A stretch of DNA of 64,000 nt from DAIDJD01 sp035485275. GTDB taxonomy: Bacteria; Oederibacteriota; JAJYGY01; DAIDJD01. The stretch's first letter is position 1. Each line of letters begins with the position of its first letter. Made by a program: the position numbers and the translations under genes. Of the stretch, positions 7,707-16,503 are shown one piece after another. The notes beneath the pieces were generated by a model. It was not told the origin of the DNA. It did not search any database and saw only the letters and a program-made list of their open reading frames with translations. The stretch lies in NCBI GenBank assembly GCA_035485275.1, contig DATHOE010000009.1:1-64000 (forward strand), given 5' to 3'.

Positions 7707-10481
7707 ATGAAGGTTCTTTTCAAAGGCAACAGTCTCTTCTCCAAGCTCTCCCTGCCGGTGGCCTTCAAATCGGCGGGGGCCGACCCCTCCGCCCACGCCT
7801 TCGGCGATTTTTACCGCGACGTCGCCGGCGCCGACGCGGAGCGGGCGCTGCGCCTGGTGCGCGGCGAGAAGCTGGGCCTGAGCACCGAAGAGGCGGCCCG
7901 CCGCCTGAGCCGCAGCGGCCCCAACGAGGTGGCGCACGAACGCAAGGACGGCGCGCTCAAGCAGCTGTGGGGCGCGGCCAAGACCCCCTTCAACCTGCTC
8001 CTGGTGGTGCTGTCCGGGGTCAGCTTCGCCACGGGCGACCCCACCAGCGGCTGCATCATGGGCGCCATGGTGGTGGTCGCGGTCACGCTCACCTTTTTCC
8101 AGGAGTACCGCAGCAACCAGGCCGCCGAGCGCCTGCAGGCCATGGTCACCACCACGGTTTCGGTGCTGCGCCGCGAGGAGATGGAATTCGGGATCGGCCA
8201 GCGCCTGGAGAAGATCACCCGCTCGGAGAAGCGCGAGGTGCCGCTCAAGGAGCTGGTGCCCGGCGACCTGGTCCAGCTCTCGGCCGGGGACATGATCCCG
8301 GCCGACCTGCGCGTGCTTAGCGCCAAGGACCTCTTCATCAGCCAGTCCGCGCTGACCGGGGAGTCCTTCCCCTCGGAGAAGCTGGCCGGGCCCGCGACCG
8401 GCACCGGCGCGGTCATCGAACTGAACAACCTCTGCTTCATGGGTTCCAACGTCCTCAGCGGCTCGGCCCAGGCCGTGGTGGTGAAGACCGGCCAGGACAC
8501 CTACTTCGGCTCCCTGGCCAAGACCCTCATGGGCAAGCGCGAGGTCACCAGCTTCGAGAAGGGCGTCAACAATTTCACCATCCTGATGTTCACCTTCATG
8601 GCCGTCATGGTGCCGGCGGTCTTCCTCATCAACGGCTTCGTCAAGCATTCCTGGCCGGAGGCCTTCCTCTTCGCGGTGGCGGTGGCGGTGGGCCTGACCC
8701 CCGAGATGCTGCCCATGATCGTGACGGTGAACCTGGCCAAGGGCGCCCTGGCCATGTCCCGCAAGAAGGTCATCGTCAAGCGCCTCAACTCCATCCAGAA
8801 CTTCGGGGCCATGGACGTCCTGTGCACGGACAAGACCGGGACGCTCACCGCGGACAAGGTCGTGCTGCTGCGCTACGTCGACCCCACCGGGTTCAAGAGC
8901 CCCAAGGTCCTGCGCTACGGCTACCTGAACAGCTACTACCAGACCGGCCTGAAGAACCTGCTGGACATCGCCGTGCTCGACCAGAAGCAGGTGGCATCCG
9001 AGCTGAAGGTGGACGTCGACTACAACAAGGTCGACGAGATCCCCTTCGACTTCCAGCGCCGCCGCATGAGCGTGGTGGTGAAGGAGCAGGGGCGCAACGA
9101 CGTGCTCATCACCAAGGGCGCGCTGGAGGAGGTCTTCGCGGTCTGCGACCGCGTCGACGGCGAGGGCGACGTGGAGCCCCTGGACGAGGAGCTGCGCCAG
9201 ACCTACAGCAGGGTCGCGCGCGACCTCAACGACGACGGCCTGCGCGTCATCGCCGTGGCCTACAAGGTCATGCCCACGGGGCACCCGGCCTACGGGGTCG
9301 CGGACGAGTCGGGCATGATCCTGCTGGGCTACCTGGCCTTCCTGGACCCGCCCAAGGAGAGCGCGGAGAAGGCCATCGAGCTGCTGCGGGGCCACGGCGT
9401 GGACGTGAAGGTGCTCACCGGCGACAACGACCACGTGACCCGGCACATCTGCTCCGAGGTCGGCATCCCGGTGGACAGGATCCTGCTGGGCGGCGAGGTC
9501 GAGAAGATGTCGGACGAGGAGCTCGACCCCCTGGTGCTCAGCTTAAGCGTGTTCGCCAAGCTCAGCCCGGCCCAGAAGGAGCGGATCATCCGGAGCCTGC
9601 ACCGCTCCAACAAGGTGGTGGGCTTCATGGGCGACGGCATCAACGACGCGCCGGCCCTCAAGGCCGCGGACGTGGGCATCTCCGTGGACAACGCCGTGGA
9701 CATCGCCAAGGAGTCGGCCGACATCATCCTGCTGGAGAAGAGCCTGCTGGTGCTGGAGGAGGGGGTGCTGGAGGGCCGCAAGGTCTTCGGCAACATCATC
9801 AAGTACATCAAAATGGGGGCCAGCTCAAACTTCGGGAACATGTTCTCCATGCTGGGCGCCAGCATCATCTTCCCCTTCTTCCCGATGCTGCCCACGCAGA
9901 TTTTGGTCCAGAACCTTCTCTACGACTTCAGCCAGACCACCATCCCCTTCGACGACGTGGATCCGGACTATCTGGCGAGGCCGCGGCGCTGGGAGATCGG
10001 GGGCATCCGGGATTTCATGATCTACATCGGCCCCATCAGCTCCATCTTCGACTACACGACCTTCGGGCTGATGTGGTGGATCTTCAAGGTGGGCGAGGTC
10101 CAGGCCCTGCTGCCCAAGGGCGTCGACGTCGCCAGCCTGAAGGACGCGGACCCGGTCAAGATCGCGGTCCTGCACGCCCAAAGCCTGTTCCAGTCGGCCT
10201 GGTTCGTGGAGGGCCTGCTGACGCAGACCTTCATCGTGCACATGATCCGCACCGCCAAGATCCCCTTCTTCCAGAGCCGGGCCTCGGCGGCCCTGATGAC
10301 CTCCACGGCCATCATCATGGGCCTGGGCATCCTCATCCCCTACACCGCCCTGGGCGCCAAGATCGGCATGGTGCCCCTGCCGCTCTCCTTCTACCCCTGG
10401 CTGATCGCCACGATGCTGGGCTACGCGGTGCTGACGCAGGGCGTGAAGACCTGGTTCATCCGGAAATACGGGTTCGACTGA
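7707..10481 (+). CDS. mgtA: Magnesium-translocating P-type ATPase (MgtA/MgtB type)
   Basis: 924 residues, the usual length for P3B Mg2+ importers. These enzymes import Mg2+ across the inner membrane using ATP. Visible parts: an N-terminal cation-ATPase domain (LSTEEAARRLSRSGPNE), the actuator TGES motif (about residue 215), the phosphorylation motif DKTGTLT with D375, the nucleotide-binding KGA motif, the hinge MGDGINDAPALKAADVGISV, and a C-terminal block of membrane helices including the FDDVDPDYLARPRRW segment typical of MgtA. MgtA is often controlled by Mg2+-sensing leaders, but I cannot recognise one in the 248-base upstream region. No mgtC or regulator is adjacent. The gene is convergent with the ABC exporter, only 7 bases away, with no obvious terminator. 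Confidence 0.9.
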   Translation: MKVLFKGNSLFSKLSLPVAFKSAGADPSAHAFGDFYRDVAGADAERALRLVRGEKLGLSTEEAARRLSRSGPNEVAHERKDGALKQLWGAAKTPFNLLLVVLSGVSFATGDPTSGCIMGAMVVVAVTLTFFQEYRSNQAAERLQAMVTTTVSVLRREEMEFGIGQRLEKITRSEKREVPLKELVPGDLVQLSAGDMIPADLRVLSAKDLFISQSALTGESFPSEKLAGPATGTGAVIELNNLCFMGSNVLSGSAQAVVVKTGQDTYFGSLAKTLMGKREVTSFEKGVNNFTILMFTFMAVMVPAVFLINGFVKHSWPEAFLFAVAVAVGLTPEMLPMIVTVNLAKGALAMSRKKVIVKRLNSIQNFGAMDVLCTDKTGTLTADKVVLLRYVDPTGFKSPKVLRYGYLNSYYQTGLKNLLDIAVLDQKQVASELKVDVDYNKVDEIPFDFQRRRMSVVVKEQGRNDVLITKGALEEVFAVCDRVDGEGDVEPLDEELRQTYSRVARDLNDDGLRVIAVAYKVMPTGHPAYGVADESGMILLGYLAFLDPPKESAEKAIELLRGHGVDVKVLTGDNDHVTRHICSEVGIPVDRILLGGEVEKMSDEELDPLVLSLSVFAKLSPAQKERIIRSLHRSNKVVGFMGDGINDAPALKAADVGISVDNAVDIAKESADIILLEKSLLVLEEGVLEGRKVFGNIIKYIKMGASSNFGNMFSMLGASIIFPFFPMLPTQILVQNLLYDFSQTTIPFDDVDPDYLARPRRWEIGGIRDFMIYIGPISSIFDYTTFGLMWWIFKVGEVQALLPKGVDVASLKDADPVKIAVLHAQSLFQSAWFVEGLLTQTFIVHMIRTAKIPFFQSRASAALMTSTAIIMGLGILIPYTALGAKIGMVPLPLSFYPWLIATMLGYAVLTQGVKTWFIRKYGFD

Positions 10482-10488
10482 GCCCGCT

Positions 10489-11304
10489 TCACAGGAGCAG
10501 CTTGGGGTAGCGCCAGGTGGCGACGGCAAGCGCCAGCGCGCTCAGGGCCAGCAGCACCCCGGCGTCGACGCCGAAGCCAGCGTAGGCGGGGTTCAGCATC
10601 AGCCCGCGCAGGCCGTTCACCAGGAAGCTCATGGGGTTGACCGTGGCCACCGCCTGCAGCCAGGGCGGCATGGCCGCGACCGGGTAGAGGGCCGAGCTGG
10701 CGAAGAAGAGCGGCATGGTGGCGAGCTGGCCGATGCCCATCATGCGTTCGCGGGTGCGCACGATGCTGGCGAGGATCATGCTCAGGCCCGTGAAGAAGGC
10801 CGAACCCAGCACCATCAGGGCCAGCAGGCCCAGCGCCCGGGCGGGGGACCATTCGAAGTGTAGCCCCAGGCACAGGGCCAGGGCCGTCACCACGATCAGC
10901 TGGAAGAAGCTGCGCGTGCTGGCCGAAAGCATCTTGCCCAGCACCAGGGCGGTGCGGGTGATGGGGGTGGACAGCACCTTCTGCATCAGGCCCATGTCCT
11001 TCTCCCAGATGATGCTGAGCCCGTTGAAGATGCTGACGAAGGTGATGGCCTGCGCCAGGATGCCCGGGGTCAGGTAGGCCAGGTAGGGGACGCCGCCGGT
11101 GTCGATCAGGGCCGCGTGGTTGAAGGCCTGGCCGAAGAGCAGCAGCCACAGGGCGGGCTGCACGCTGCGCGAGGCTATCTCCATGGGATCCTTGAGGATC
11201 TTCAGGCTTTCCAGCTGGAAGATGACCCAGGTCGAGTACAGGAAGCTGGGGGTCCGCCCCACACTATCCGAGGCGTTTGCTGTTGCGGCGGCTGCGTTGG
11301 ACAT
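10489..11304 (-). CDS. ABC-2 type exporter permease (DrrB-like)
   Basis: 271 residues with six predicted membrane segments and the ABC-2 signature layout: a cytoplasmic N-terminus, an amphipathic region, then helices including LWLLLFGQAFNHAALI and the PLFFASSALYPVAAMPPWL turn typical of DrrB/NodJ-like permeases. It overlaps the ATPase gene by 41 bases and has its own site (GAAGGGAAA) before the ATG, so the two are co-transcribed. The family exports drugs, lipids or polysaccharides; nothing here fixes the substrate. Confidence 0.85.
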   Translation of the reverse strand: MSNAAAATANASDSVGRTPSFLYSTWVIFQLESLKILKDPMEIASRSVQPALWLLLFGQAFNHAALIDTGGVPYLAYLTPGILAQAITFVSIFNGLSIIWEKDMGLMQKVLSTPITRTALVLGKMLSASTRSFFQLIVVTALALCLGLHFEWSPARALGLLALMVLGSAFFTGLSMILASIVRTRERMMGIGQLATMPLFFASSALYPVAAMPPWLQAVATVNPMSFLVNGLRGLMLNPAYAGFGVDAGVLLALSALALAVATWRYPKLLL

Positions 11305-12073
11305 CGCTTAGTTTCCCTTCGTTGTTGTCGTTCTCAAGGTGCCCGACCAGGCGCACGAAGATTTTCTCCAGGCTGGCTCCCGGCATGCGGGTCTGGCGCC
11401 GCAGGGCTGCCAGGTCCCCGGAGGCCGCTATCTTCCCGCCGTCCATGATGGCCATGCGGTCGCAGAGGCGCTCGGCCTCCTCCATGTAGTGGGTCGTCAG
11501 CAGCAGCGTCATGCCGAACTGCTTCCTCAGCCGGTTGAGGTAGGACCACAGGGACACCCGCGCCACCGGGTCCAGGCCCGTGGTGGGCTCGTCCAGGAAG
11601 ACCACCGGCGGACGGTGCAGGATGCTCTGCCCCACCTCCAGGCGGCGGATCATGCCGCCGGAATAGGTGCCCGCGGGCCGGTCCGCCGCGTCCGAGAGGT
11701 CCAGGAGACTGAGGATCTCGGGGATGCGCTCGCGCCGGACCTTGCCCGGGAGGTCGTAGAGCTTGCCGAAGAAGTCCAGGTTCTCCCGGCCGGTCAGCAC
11801 GCCGTCCACGCTGAGGGACTGGGGCACGTAGCCGATGCAGGCCCTTAAACGCTGGGCGTCGCGGTACAGGTCGTGGCCCTGCACGCGGGCCTCCCCGGCG
11901 TCGGGGGGCAGCAGGCCGATGAGCATCTTGATGGTGGTGCTCTTGCCCGCCCCGTTGCGGCCGAGCAGGCCGAAGCATTCGCCGTGGCGCACGGACAGGT
12001 CGATGCCGTCCACGGCCTTGACCGGGCCGAAGTGCTTGACCAGCCCCCGAATAGAGATGGCTTCGTCGCTCAA
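11264..12073 (-). CDS. ABC exporter ATP-binding protein (DrrA-like)
   Basis: 269 residues. Walker A is GRNGAGKST (residues 38-46), the signature is TYSGGMIRRLEVGQ, Walker B is VVFLDEPTTGLDP and the switch His lies in LLTTHYMEEAERL. The C-terminal ~40 residues resemble the DrrA extension. The start is TTG, 7 bases after GGGAG. It is first in a two-gene operon with the ABC-2 permease, behind a strong promoter at 12119-12146 that overlaps a perfect palindrome. This arrangement is typical of an inducible exporter controlled by a TetR- or PadR-type repressor, but no such repressor gene is in the window. Confidence 0.87.
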   Translation of the reverse strand: MSDEAISIRGLVKHFGPVKAVDGIDLSVRHGECFGLLGRNGAGKSTTIKMLIGLLPPDAGEARVQGHDLYRDAQRLRACIGYVPQSLSVDGVLTGRENLDFFGKLYDLPGKVRRERIPEILSLLDLSDAADRPAGTYSGGMIRRLEVGQSILHRPPVVFLDEPTTGLDPVARVSLWSYLNRLRKQFGMTLLLTTHYMEEAERLCDRMAIMDGGKIAASGDLAALRRQTRMPGASLEKIFVRLVGHLENDNNEGKLSDVQRSRRNSKRLG

Positions 12074-12103
12074 AACGGTTCTCCCAATGCTATGGATGGT
12101 TCA

Positions 12104-12146
12104 ATAGTGGATACATCCACTATATTCCGAAGACGGGTTTTGTCAA
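12104..12146 (-). promoter_or_regulatory. Promoter with overlapping palindromic operator of the ABC exporter
   Basis: On the minus strand there is a consensus -35 TTGACA (12141-12146), a 16-base spacer and a -10 TATAGT (12119-12124). A perfect inverted repeat, ATAGTGGAT-2-ATCCACTAT on the plus strand (arms 12104-12112 and 12115-12123), covers the -10 and the expected start of transcription near 12112. A protein bound there would block RNA polymerase. The leader of about 40 bases contains GGGAG before the TTG start. Confidence 0.72.
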
Positions 12147-12275
12147 GGGGGGCGGGCCGGAAACGCGGGGCCGCAAGGTAAACAATGGTGAATTCCGGGG
12201 GCCGCGCTGGCGTCGGCCGCTGCAAAGGGCTTAGAATGTCTTTTTGGAAACCTGGGCTCAAACCTGGAGCGGGCG

Positions 12276-12824
12276 ATGAACAAAGGCAAAGCAATCCTGG
12301 CGGCCGCGATCGTCGTCCTGGCGGTCTGGTGGGTCCTGCGTCCCCGCGAGCGTCCCCATCGCCCCTTGGCCCCCCTGCCCGAGCAGCTTTCCCCGGCCGT
12401 GCTGGCGGACGTCGGGAGGTCCTACACCCGGAACGTCGAGCCCATCTTCAAGGACGCCTGTTTCGACTGCCACAGCACCCAGACCGTGTGGCCCTGGTAC
12501 CACTCCCTGCCCGGCGTGCGCCAGTTCCTGGACGGGCACGTCGAGGACGGCCGCCGCGCCCTGGACATGAGCAAGGGCTTCCCCTTTGACCCGGGCTCCA
12601 AGGTGCTCAAGGACCTGCGCCGCATCGCCGGCAACGTGCAAAGCGGGGACATGCCCCTGTGGAGCTACAAGCTGATGCATCCCCTGGCCCGCCTGAGCGA
12701 CGTGCAGCGCCAGGTCATCGTGACCTGGGCCCAGGACAGCTTCGACCGGCTGACCAGCACGGCCCGGGACGCGGGCCGGCCCGCCCCGGCGGGCGGCAAG
12801 CACCGCCGCCACGACGCGGGCTGA
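12276..12824 (+). CDS. Haem-binding-domain (cytochrome c-like) protein
   Basis: 182 residues. An N-terminal membrane anchor or uncleaved signal (about 5-22) is followed by a haem-binding domain with one CXXCH motif (C62-F-D-C65-H66) in the context NVEPIFKDACFDCHSTQT. The downstream pattern WPWYHSLPGVRQFLDGHVEDGRR and MPLWSYKLMHPLARLSDVQR is characteristic of the Haem_bd family, whose electron-transfer partners are generally unknown. It would face the periplasm. GGAGCG lies upstream of the ATG. It is divergent from the ABC exporter operon and convergent with the GT-C gene that follows, with no partner redox genes nearby. Confidence 0.8.
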   Translation: MNKGKAILAAAIVVLAVWWVLRPRERPHRPLAPLPEQLSPAVLADVGRSYTRNVEPIFKDACFDCHSTQTVWPWYHSLPGVRQFLDGHVEDGRRALDMSKGFPFDPGSKVLKDLRRIAGNVQSGDMPLWSYKLMHPLARLSDVQRQVIVTWAQDSFDRLTSTARDAGRPAPAGGKHRRHDAG

Positions 12825-12876
12825 GCTATTTAGGTTCGGATTGTGAAGGTCCCGCGGCCGGAAAATCCGGGGAGAA

Positions 12877-15531
12877 CTAATGGGCGGCCGCGGGGGGCAG
12901 CAGGAATTCCAGGGGAAGGGTTTCCTTGTCCCCTCCGGGCCTCTGCCACACCAGGCGGATCAGGCTATTGGAGTTGTTGAGCGAGCTTAGGAACAGCTGG
13001 CTCACATCAAGCCTGTGGTCGCCGGCGCTCAACGCGATCGGGGCGCCCAGGGCGCCCCCGTTCTCGGCGTCGTATTCGGTCCGATCCCGGGGTATGTAGG
13101 TGTAGACCCGCCGGCCGTCGACGGAGAGGGTTAGGTAGCCGGTGCTGCTGGCGCCCAATGCGTAGAGTCCGTCCGCCGGAATACGTAGGACCCAATGGGC
13201 GCTGAGGAGGAAGGGGAGCTGCGGATGTCCCGGGAAATTGGAGGAATAGACGCAGAACCATGGATCCGGCACTTTGAAGACGACGGGCTTGCCGGCGCGC
13301 CATCGACGAGGGTCGCGGTCATAGTCCTCCAACGCGCGTATGTGTTCCGGTGAAAGCAGCCACAGTTTCGTGATAGCCTCGCGCCCTCCCAGGGAAAGCG
13401 GCGGCTCCAGCTCCTGGACGGCATAGGGATAGAGCCAACGCGTCTCGAGAGCCTTCAGTTGGAGCGGATTGAAGTTCTTCAGACGCACTATCCGCGTAAA
13501 CGAAGTTTTGTCCCATTCCATGCCTATGTCTGAATAGTCGAAACCGCCGGCGATGTCGTCCGTGGTCCGCACCGGCGCTATGTCCGCGACCTGCGTGCCG
13601 CCGAGTTGCCCGACCAGAAAGGGCTCCAGGTAATAATGGAAGGGCGTCAACACCACGAGAGGATCGCGTCCGCCGCTGAGATCCAGTCCGCGTAGGGCGC
13701 CGGAGAGCCCACCCTCGCCGAGGTAGTCCCCGTCGGCGTTGACCACTTGGTGCGGAATGGGACCCAAGACGTTCCAGTGGTCTATTTGCTCGTTCTCGGG
13801 ATTGGAGCCGTACCAGGCCTGGTCGTTGGGCGGACGGTAGCTGAGCACCGATACGGGCGATTTGTTGTTTTCCGTGAAAATGCCGCGCAACATGTTGTCG
13901 AAGTTGGCGTAGCTGTAGTCTTCACGTGTGCGGTCCAATTCGATGTCATGGAAATAGATGTGCCAGCAATGGGCGCCCAGAAAAGCGAAAAATCCCAGGG
14001 CCAGCGCGAGCATCGCCCGGTCTGCGTGGACCCGACGCAGATTCCTGGTGCCCAGGCCGAGAAGGCCGTGCAGGCCCATGGCCGCCAGCAACATTGTGGC
14101 CGGCATGGCCACCATGATGCGGCGTTCGTCCATATGGTATTGGGGGCTGGCCAGGAGGGTGGGCGTTAGCCCCAGCAGCCACCAAGTCACGACGAACGCG
14201 TAGGCGGGCTGCCGGAAACGAATGAGGCTGACGGCCAGGCCGCAGAGCATGAGAAATAGCGTGGCTTGGTCGACGACCGGCTGGTCCAACTTGAAAAACC
14301 AGGGTCGGATGCCGCCATGGGTGGTGAACATCGTGAACAACTGGGGCAGCCCGGGCAGGATGTTGCCCAGGACCATCTCCATTTTCGCGACCATGCCCGG
14401 GGCCTGGACCACGCTTTCGCCGGCGATCATGCCCCAGTTCAATTTTCCGAAATAGGCCCTGAAGGCGTATCCGGGGTCGGGCGCGGCCCACAGCAAGAGG
14501 GGCGCCAAGCCGACCACCAGACCGCCGGCCAGGGGCATCCAAGCCCGGCGCAGGGAAGGCCGCCATGCGGGGCGCCGAAACCAGACATAGAAGGCCAGGA
14601 GCCCCAGCAGGACGCAGGTCAGGCGTCCGGGAGTGTAGACGTTGAAGCTGAGCCCGACGCAGAATCCGGACAGGCACAATTCCAGATTTTTACCCCGTCG
14701 CAGCCCGCGCAGAAAGAGCCAGGGTGCGGCCACCACCGGTAGCAGGGAGGAGGCGACAATATATTCCGAACGCGAAAATGTGACCGGCCACACGCAGACG
14801 GCGGTCAGGCCGGCGGCCAGCAGGCCCAGCCTTGATCCGACAAGTTCCAGGGCCAGCATGCCGACCAGACCCACCAAAATCAATCCCGGGATCAGGCAGG
14901 ACATGCGAAAGCCCGTGATGTCCCTTCCGAATAGCCACATGGCGGCGGCTTCCACCCACCAGGGAGCGTACCCTTCCGCACCCTCCACGTAATAGGTCGC
15001 CCGTTTTCCGTCCAAGATTTGACCGGCCACGAGCATCAGGCGCGGTTCGTCCACGGTCAGCATGCCTGCAGGAATTTCGCCGGCCTTGTAGAAGCGGAAC
15101 ACCGCGCCGGTGAGCATGATCGCCAGCATGAGGCCAGCCAGCGTGCGCCGGGAAAGGCCCGGTTCCGGCCGCAGATCCAGCTCCGGGCGCCAGCAGCAAG
15201 CGCCCGCCGCCACCGCCGCCAGGGACCAGGCCAGTTGGTCCTGGAGCGCCAGGGACAGGGCCAGGCAAATGAAGGCGATGCCAGCCAGAAGAAGCGTTAT
15301 CCCGATGGCCGAAGGGGGCTTGAGCGCGGTGGCGGGCTGGGCGGGTTCGGGCGGGGGCAAGGGCCAGGCGGATTGGGTGGATTTGAGGGCCCACGCCACC
15401 GCGAACACTCCGAACAAGGACGCGCCCGCCAGGCCGAAAAAGCTCCCGATTTTGATCCAAGCGACCTGGACCAGGGCCAAGGTCAGGCCCAGGGCCAGGA
15501 GATAACGTTGGTAGCGGCCGAAATAGTTCAC
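12877..15531 (-). CDS. Polytopic GT-C type glycosyltransferase with C-terminal PA14-like domain (paralogue 1)
   Basis: 884 residues. About a dozen membrane helices fill residues 1-510. The first periplasmic loop carries an acidic pair in LTVDEPRLML, the place where PMT/ArnT-family (GT39/GT83-like) enzymes hold their catalytic acids. About 370 soluble residues follow, ending in a beta-sandwich-like section resembling a PA14 module (AHWVLRIPADGLYALGAS, LTLSVDGRRVY, SAGDHRLDVSQ). The likely role is transfer of a sugar from a lipid-phosphate donor on the outer face of the inner membrane; donor and acceptor are unknown. The protein at 24559-27243 has the same architecture. Its start overlaps the stop of the upstream gene by 4 bases (ATGA). 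Confidence 0.72.
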   Translation of the reverse strand: MNYFGRYQRYLLALGLTLALVQVAWIKIGSFFGLAGASLFGVFAVAWALKSTQSAWPLPPPEPAQPATALKPPSAIGITLLLAGIAFICLALSLALQDQLAWSLAAVAAGACCWRPELDLRPEPGLSRRTLAGLMLAIMLTGAVFRFYKAGEIPAGMLTVDEPRLMLVAGQILDGKRATYYVEGAEGYAPWWVEAAAMWLFGRDITGFRMSCLIPGLILVGLVGMLALELVGSRLGLLAAGLTAVCVWPVTFSRSEYIVASSLLPVVAAPWLFLRGLRRGKNLELCLSGFCVGLSFNVYTPGRLTCVLLGLLAFYVWFRRPAWRPSLRRAWMPLAGGLVVGLAPLLLWAAPDPGYAFRAYFGKLNWGMIAGESVVQAPGMVAKMEMVLGNILPGLPQLFTMFTTHGGIRPWFFKLDQPVVDQATLFLMLCGLAVSLIRFRQPAYAFVVTWWLLGLTPTLLASPQYHMDERRIMVAMPATMLLAAMGLHGLLGLGTRNLRRVHADRAMLALALGFFAFLGAHCWHIYFHDIELDRTREDYSYANFDNMLRGIFTENNKSPVSVLSYRPPNDQAWYGSNPENEQIDHWNVLGPIPHQVVNADGDYLGEGGLSGALRGLDLSGGRDPLVVLTPFHYYLEPFLVGQLGGTQVADIAPVRTTDDIAGGFDYSDIGMEWDKTSFTRIVRLKNFNPLQLKALETRWLYPYAVQELEPPLSLGGREAITKLWLLSPEHIRALEDYDRDPRRWRAGKPVVFKVPDPWFCVYSSNFPGHPQLPFLLSAHWVLRIPADGLYALGASSTGYLTLSVDGRRVYTYIPRDRTEYDAENGGALGAPIALSAGDHRLDVSQLFLSSLNNSNSLIRLVWQRPGGDKETLPLEFLLPPAAAH

Positions 15532-16289
15532 TCGGCCTTACCGAAGTAGTAGCCAAGGGTCAATATGCCGGTTCCGAAGAGCAGGAGTTCGGTCAGGGCC
15601 TCCCACTTGAAGAAGATGCCGGCTGCCAACATGGCCGCGCCAATGCACAGTCCATCGAAGCGATTTTTTAGCCTGGCTTTGATGAGCGAGTTGTCCAGGC
15701 CCAGGGCTTCAAACAATCCGAGGCCGCTTTCCCCCAAGGAGCGAATTTCCAGGCGGAGTCCGGCCGCATTCGCCGCGCGCACCAAGTGGGCGGCGATAAA
15801 CGGATCTTGGGGCCTTAGGCTCGGCGCGATCAATGCCAGATGTTTTTGCCTGATGATGCTGGGGGCGCCCAAATCCATGGTAAACGGAACCGCGCCGAGC
15901 TTTTCAAAAAAGGCCGCCAGACCTGGCACCCGGCCGCGCGAGGCGAAAATCCAGTCCGATTCACCGGATTTTGTCGCCAAGGAGCGCAGCACGGCCTGCT
16001 CAGGGCACCTGGGTCCCGGCAAAAAAAGCAGGCGCTGGGCCTTGGATTCGGCGGAAGCCAGCAGCAAAGCGGCCTGGCTGTTGTGTCCGGGGGGAGCCGA
16101 AATGTGGCGTATGCCTGAAAGTCCGGCGGGCATTGTTTCAGAAACAAGGGCCATGTCCGCCTTGAGTCCCGCGCGGGCGGCGGCGCCACGTACGGAATCG
16201 ATTCGCCTCGGCAAATCCGTTTCGCCGGGGATCGCAGTAAGCACAAGTTCCAAATTTGAGGTCTTGGGGGTGGATTTTCCGGCGACCAT
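15528..16289 (-). CDS. Membrane-anchored protein with a degenerate GT2-like soluble part
   Basis: 253 residues from the chosen ATG (MVAGKSTPKTSN), which has CAGGAG 5 bases upstream; the frame runs 36 residues further but without a ribosome site. The soluble part has alternating beta/alpha segments (LELVLTAIPGE, RLLFLPGPRCPEQAVL, AVPFTMDLGAPSII) reminiscent of a family 2 glycosyltransferase, but I cannot find a clear DXD motif. Two C-terminal hydrophobic segments (FDGLCIGAAMLAAGIFF and ELLLFGTGILTLGYYF) would anchor it. It is translationally coupled to the GT-C gene downstream, so the two probably work together. Function is not established. Confidence 0.55.
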   Translation of the reverse strand: MVAGKSTPKTSNLELVLTAIPGETDLPRRIDSVRGAAARAGLKADMALVSETMPAGLSGIRHISAPPGHNSQAALLLASAESKAQRLLFLPGPRCPEQAVLRSLATKSGESDWIFASRGRVPGLAAFFEKLGAVPFTMDLGAPSIIRQKHLALIAPSLRPQDPFIAAHLVRAANAAGLRLEIRSLGESGLGLFEALGLDNSLIKARLKNRFDGLCIGAAMLAAGIFFKWEALTELLLFGTGILTLGYYFGKAE

Positions 16290-16376
16290 GGCGCTCCTGG
16301 GTTGGAACTTAAAAAATAATATGCGAAAAACGCAGGGAAATGAAGTGAAGAAGAAATGATTCGCGGCCGAGAGCTG

Positions 16377-16397
16377 ATGTCCCACTGTGTGGGACAT
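16377..16397. promoter_or_regulatory. Perfect palindrome between divergent glycan genes
   Basis: Inverted repeat with 9-bp arms ATGTCCCAC (16377-16385) and GTGGGACAT (16389-16397) around TGT. It lies between the minus-strand GT-C operon (start 16289, with a possible -10 TATTAT at 16316-16321) and the plus-strand propeller gene (promoter 16438-16466). It has the symmetry of a dimeric repressor or activator site. It has no T-tract, so it is not a terminator. Confidence 0.5.
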
Positions 16398-16437
16398 GGC
16401 CGGCGGGCGCTTTGGGGATTTTTAGGGGCTGCTTCGC

Positions 16438-16466
16438 TTGTCTTGTTGGAGGGCATCTCTTATAAT
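16438..16466 (+). promoter_or_regulatory. Promoter of the beta-propeller gene
   Basis: -35 TTGTCT (16438-16443), 17-base spacer, perfect -10 TATAAT (16461-16466). Transcription would begin near 16473, giving a leader of about 30 bases that contains GGAGGA before the ATG at 16504. Confidence 0.6.
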
Positions 16467-16503
16467 TCCGTTTTCGCAGGGCGCCAAAATGACCGGAGGA
16501 AAT

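Noticed and set aside
7335..9446. 703-codon minus-strand frame covering the start of mgtA
   Set aside because: It runs through the exonuclease gene in another frame and opposite a clear P-type ATPase; His/Gly-rich junk translation.
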